From Porphyromonas pogonae (lineage in GTDB: Bacteria; Bacteroidota; Bacteroidia; Bacteroidales; Porphyromonadaceae): 64,000 nt of DNA. The notes below the pieces were generated by a model. The model made no database searches, was not told where the DNA came from, and worked only from the letters and a program-made list of their open reading frames with translations. The stretch covers positions 310,001-374,000 of the forward strand of contig NZ_CP143258.1 of the NCBI RefSeq assembly GCF_036320655.1, read 5' to 3'. Shown here in pieces: positions 63,078 through 64,000 of this stretch. The translations under genes and the position numbers were made by a program. The stretch's first letter is position 1, and the number at the start of each line of letters is the position of its first letter.

Positions 63078-64000
63078 CTAAAAATCTATACTGAATACCG
63101 TGAAATCTCCGTTTCTTCGATGTGAGAGATTCCCGTTATGACGTCGCATGATATATCGGCTCAGGCTGAGACCGATGCCACTGCCTTTCTCTTTGGTTGT
63201 GAAAAAAGGGATAAAGATGTTTGGCAATACTTCCTCCGGTATAGCCATGCCGTTATTGGCTACTTCTATATACTTATTTCCGTCCGTATGTATGCCGGCT
63301 GATATTCTTATCACCGCTATCATTTCAGGGGCGTAAACAGCCTCTGTGGCGTTTTTGACCAGATTGACCAGTACTTGGAGCAAAAGATTCTTATCGGCAC
63401 ACACCGTGAAGTCCTCCGGTACATCTACCATGATATTTTCGATATGATATTCTGCCATGGTGCGGCGTTGTAGCGAGAGCACATCTTTGAGTAGCATCAT
63501 GAGCTCAAACTCTGTTTTCTCCGGCAGTGGTACCGATGAGAATTTCCTGTAGTCTTCCACAAACGAGAGTAACCCACGGCTTGTGGTGTGTATGGTATCC
63601 AGTCCCATAGCTATGGTATCCACGTCGGGCTTTTCATCTTGGTCTTCCAGCGACTGCATCAGCGTTTCACTGATGGAACTGATGGGTGCTATAGAGTTCA
63701 TGATCTCATGCGTCATCACACGTATCAGCCTTATCCATGATTCAGTCTCACGGGCTTCAAGCTCTGAGCTTATATTACTCAGTGTAAATATTCGGTATCG
63801 TTTGCCTTGTATGTCGGTAGGTGTGACACGTATACTCACATGTCCCGATTCTCTCTCATTGTCTATCTGCACATTCAGGTTATCTTTTTCGGTAAGGCTG
63901 TTGAGTTGGTCAGGTAGGGTAGTGGCTATGGATTTCAGTTGAGAGGTATGCGTGAGTATGGGTAGGCTCAGCAGCCTGTGTGCTGCTTGGTTGGCAAGGC
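63078..64000 (-). CDS. Sensor histidine kinase (NtrB-like), 5' end outside window
   Basis: Partial protein; the frame is open to the window edge (307 codons), so no start is visible. The N-terminal visible part (LANQAAHRLLSLPILTH) looks like the end of a PAS domain. The phospho-acceptor His is in MTHEIMNSIAPISSISETL; the N box is QVLVNLVKNATEAV, and FFTTKEKGSGIGLSLSRY is the G2 box. Kinases of this NtrB type pair with sigma-54 response regulators; the partner would be outside the window. Confidence 0.9.
   Translation of the reverse strand, partial: LANQAAHRLLSLPILTHTSQLKSIATTLPDQLNSLTEKDNLNVQIDNERESGHVSIRVTPTDIQGKRYRIFTLSNISSELEARETESWIRLIRVMTHEIMNSIAPISSISETLMQSLEDQDEKPDVDTIAMGLDTIHTTSRGLLSFVEDYRKFSSVPLPEKTEFELMMLLKDVLSLQRRTMAEYHIENIMVDVPEDFTVCADKNLLLQVLVNLVKNATEAVYAPEMIAVIRISAGIHTDGNKYIEVANNGMAIPEEVLPNIFIPFFTTKEKGSGIGLSLSRYIMRRHNGNLSHRRNGDFTVFSIDF

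Noticed and set aside
1-64000. tRNA or rRNA genes
   Set aside because: I looked for tRNA T-arm motifs and conserved rRNA segments in the gaps and saw none; a covariance search was not possible.

Overview
The window is chromosomal DNA of a Bacteroidetes bacterium, most likely a Bacteroidales member close to Porphyromonas. The evidence is the run rpsL-rpsG-fusA-rpsJ-rplC-rplD-rplW-rplB-rpsS-rplV-rpsC without tuf, a SusC/SusD (RagA/RagB) pair, an ECF sigma/FecR pair, BACON and PorT-like surface proteins, and many promoters of the phylum-specific form TTTG-N19-21-TAnnTTTG. Genus placement is inference.

Layout. 1-7446 (minus): str and S10 ribosomal operons with EF-G, driven from a promoter at 7522-7552. 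7447-9280: non-coding, with repeat copy R1-A. 9281-16616 (plus): secreted metzincin protease plus SusC/SusD, probably a peptide uptake locus. 16617-18033: terminator, 187-bp MITE and repeat copy R1-B. 18034-23804: mltG, tcdA, an ABC ATPase, a ComEA-like protein, a YciO-type protein, a membrane transporter-like protein and ybeY. 24215-26888: phosphoethanolamine transferase and a secreted protein. 26983-32336: ychF, mnmG, uvrC, dtd, with a parS-like palindrome after mnmG. 32337-33773: R1-C and a second MITE. 33774-42618: MazG-like protein, deoC, a small ORF, polyprenyl synthase, MscS channel, TrpB2-type trpB, a small membrane protein and polA. 42710-44140: an intact IS with its own promoter/hairpin control region. 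44220-52083: outer-membrane proteins, R1-D, xerD, aroQ, pyk, a thioesterase and a sigma/anti-sigma pair. 52270-55870: accessory, partly AT-rich segment with truncated R1-E, a third MITE, a BACON/LRR lipoprotein, a decayed MACPF (perforin-like) gene and a cluster of DnaA-box-like sites. 55884-64000: transglutaminase-like lipoprotein, purN, acpP-fabF-rnc, a lipoprotein/barrel pair, an exported transthyretin-like protein and a partial sensor kinase.

The most unusual content is outside the genes. A family of non-coding repeats of about 0.8 kb (R1: four long copies and one truncated) each carries a near-identical strong promoter, a tract of 22-bp tandem repeats in most copies, a conserved stem-loop and a terminal TTTTGACA palindrome. 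A 187-bp MITE occurs three times, each time with a perfect 5-bp target duplication and the same length, and one copy sits exactly at the break of an R1 element. R1 resembles in design the minisatellite-bearing BrickBuilt elements described in Porphyromonas gingivalis, but homology was not tested.
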